Positions 63,350 to 64,000 of a stretch of DNA of 64,000 nt are shown piece by piece. Position 1 is the stretch's first letter; each line of letters opens with the position of its first letter. The notes beneath the pieces are model-generated. The model saw only the letters and a program-made list of their open reading frames with translations. It had not been told where the DNA came from and made no database searches. Made by a program: the position numbers and the translations under genes. Source of the DNA: Pseudoramibacter fermentans (GTDB lineage Bacteria > Bacillota > Clostridia > Eubacteriales > Eubacteriaceae); the NCBI GenBank assembly GCA_009493725.1, contig VOGB01000005.1, positions 372,001 to 436,000 on the forward strand, given 5' to 3'.

Positions 63350-64000
63350 TTAGAAATCTGTCTTCTTTTCCAGCTGCTTAAAGATGATCGTGATGAAGAA
63401 GTTGATCACCAGGTAAATCGCGCCGGCGACGATAAAGGCGGTCGGGTCGGCGTCGCGGACGACGGCGCCCTTCGCGTAGTACATGATTTCCGGCACGGCA
63501 ATCGCGGTGACCAGCGCGGTGTCTTTAATGAGGACGATGGTTTCGTTGGAAACCGCCGGCAGGGTCACGCGGATCATCTGGGGCAGCACGACGTGCCACA
63601 TCGTCTGGGCGTGGGTCAGCCCCAGCACCTTCGACGCTTCGTACTGGCCGTCGTCGATCGCGAGCAGGCCGCCGCGGAAGATTTCCGCGAAATAGGCCGC
63701 GTAGTTCAGCGCAAAGGCGATGCAGGACGCTGAAAACCGCTGGAAGGTTAAAAATTTTCCGATACCCGGGATGTAGGGCAGCCCGAAATACACAAAGAAC
63801 AGCTGCAGCAGCAGCGGCGTCCCTCTCAGGATGTAGACGTAAACCTCCGCAATCCACTTCACCACTTTCAGCTTGCTCCGCAGCATCAGCGTGATTAAAA
63901 ATCCAAGGGGGATCGACACCACCAGCGAAATGGCGAACAATTCAAGTGTCGTGCCGAGCCCAGCCATGATTGAGGTGAGCAGGCTGATCACATTTTCACT
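63350..64000 (-). CDS. Polar amino acid ABC transporter permease, 5' end possibly outside the window
   Basis: Membrane subunit of a glutamine/histidine-type importer. The visible frame encodes about 217 residues with about five helices. It has TLELFAISLVVSIPLGF near the start and the ABC permease EAA loop SNETIVLIKDTALVTAIAV region. The frame remains open to base 64000. A GTG at 63991 is a possible start, but family length suggests that the true start lies a few codons outside. Co-transcribed with the ATPase gene. Confidence 0.9.
   Translation of the reverse strand, partial: SENVISLLTSIMAGLGTTLELFAISLVVSIPLGFLITLMLRSKLKVVKWIAEVYVYILRGTPLLLQLFFVYFGLPYIPGIGKFLTFQRFSASCIAFALNYAAYFAEIFRGGLLAIDDGQYEASKVLGLTHAQTMWHVVLPQMIRVTLPAVSNETIVLIKDTALVTAIAVPEIMYYAKGAVVRDADPTAFIVAGAIYLVINFFITIIFKQLEKKTDF

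Noticed and set aside
1..64000. CRISPR arrays, insertion sequences, prophage genes or toxin-antitoxin pairs
   Set aside because: No regularly spaced repeats, transposase, integrase or phage structural genes were seen; all blocks look like ordinary chromosomal genes.

Overview
The window reads as chromosome from a Gram-positive, strictly anaerobic Firmicute, most likely a Clostridia/Eubacteriaceae-type organism. A Pseudoramibacter/Eubacterium relative is my guess from overall gene content, not a proven assignment. Evidence: purine-rich AGGAGG-like ribosome binding sites, GC-rich coding sequence with AT-rich intergenic gaps, a lipoteichoic-acid-synthase-family enzyme, a hydroxylamine reductase with the strict-anaerobe cysteine spacing, indolepyruvate:ferredoxin oxidoreductase, many Fe-S proteins, and no outer-membrane genes. 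There are about 54 protein genes, two tRNA genes, no rRNA, no insertion sequence, no phage and no CRISPR array.

Layout. 0-6 kb (minus strand): the first codons of a flavodoxin-like gene, NAD synthetase, a dense DnaA-box cluster, CTP synthase behind a leader terminator, and an FGGY kinase. 5.8-9.7 kb (plus): exonuclease III, TatD, AzlC/AzlD, a small secreted protein and a HAD phosphatase. 9.7-12 kb (minus): a flavodoxin-fold reductase and Hcp. 12-13.8 kb (plus): amt-PII. 13.8-27.7 kb (minus): argS-ywiB-like, ddl, phosphohexomutase, a choloylglycine-hydrolase-family enzyme, the aryl-pyruvate operon iorA-iorB-paaK, AlkD, an Fe-S protein, and folE-MATE. 27.8-35.5 kb: bioY, the queuosine operon queD-queE-queC-queF under a preQ1 riboswitch, an orphan periplasmic-binding-type protein, an LTA-synthase-family enzyme, an HD phosphohydrolase and an Rrf2 regulator. 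35.8-36.1 kb: two serine tRNAs. 36-46 kb: ilvE, mutY, a nitroreductase, a zinc-ribbon/TPR envelope protein, a class I amidotransferase-type hydrolase, ppk1, galU and a degenerate nucleotide-sugar dehydrogenase.

46.2-53.7 kb is the most distinctive block: a second, divergent PII protein, an APC permease, an ornithine-cyclodeaminase-family enzyme and a four-gene flavin/Fe-S dehydrogenase resembling HcnABC/opine-oxidase/proline-dehydrogenase complexes, facing an AraC-type regulator. It looks like a nitrogen-sensed uptake and oxidation system for an amino acid or secondary amine of unknown identity. 53.8-64 kb: rpiB, an aldo/keto reductase, an EamA transporter, a probable alpha-ribazole salvage pair (CblT/CblS-like), two patatin-like lipases, a KtrA/KtrB potassium system, metF, and a polar amino acid ABC transporter running off the right edge.

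Regulatory theme. Several genes (pyrG, amt, the second PII gene, iorA, queD, and the araC-type gene) have an intrinsic-terminator-like hairpin between promoter and start codon, with too little space after it for another promoter. Only the queD case has a recognisable ligand sensor (preQ1-I). Two genes (mutY and the dehydrogenase-like gene) have -10 boxes placed so that the mRNA would start at the start codon. All functional statements rest on motif and family recognition by eye; no database search was run.
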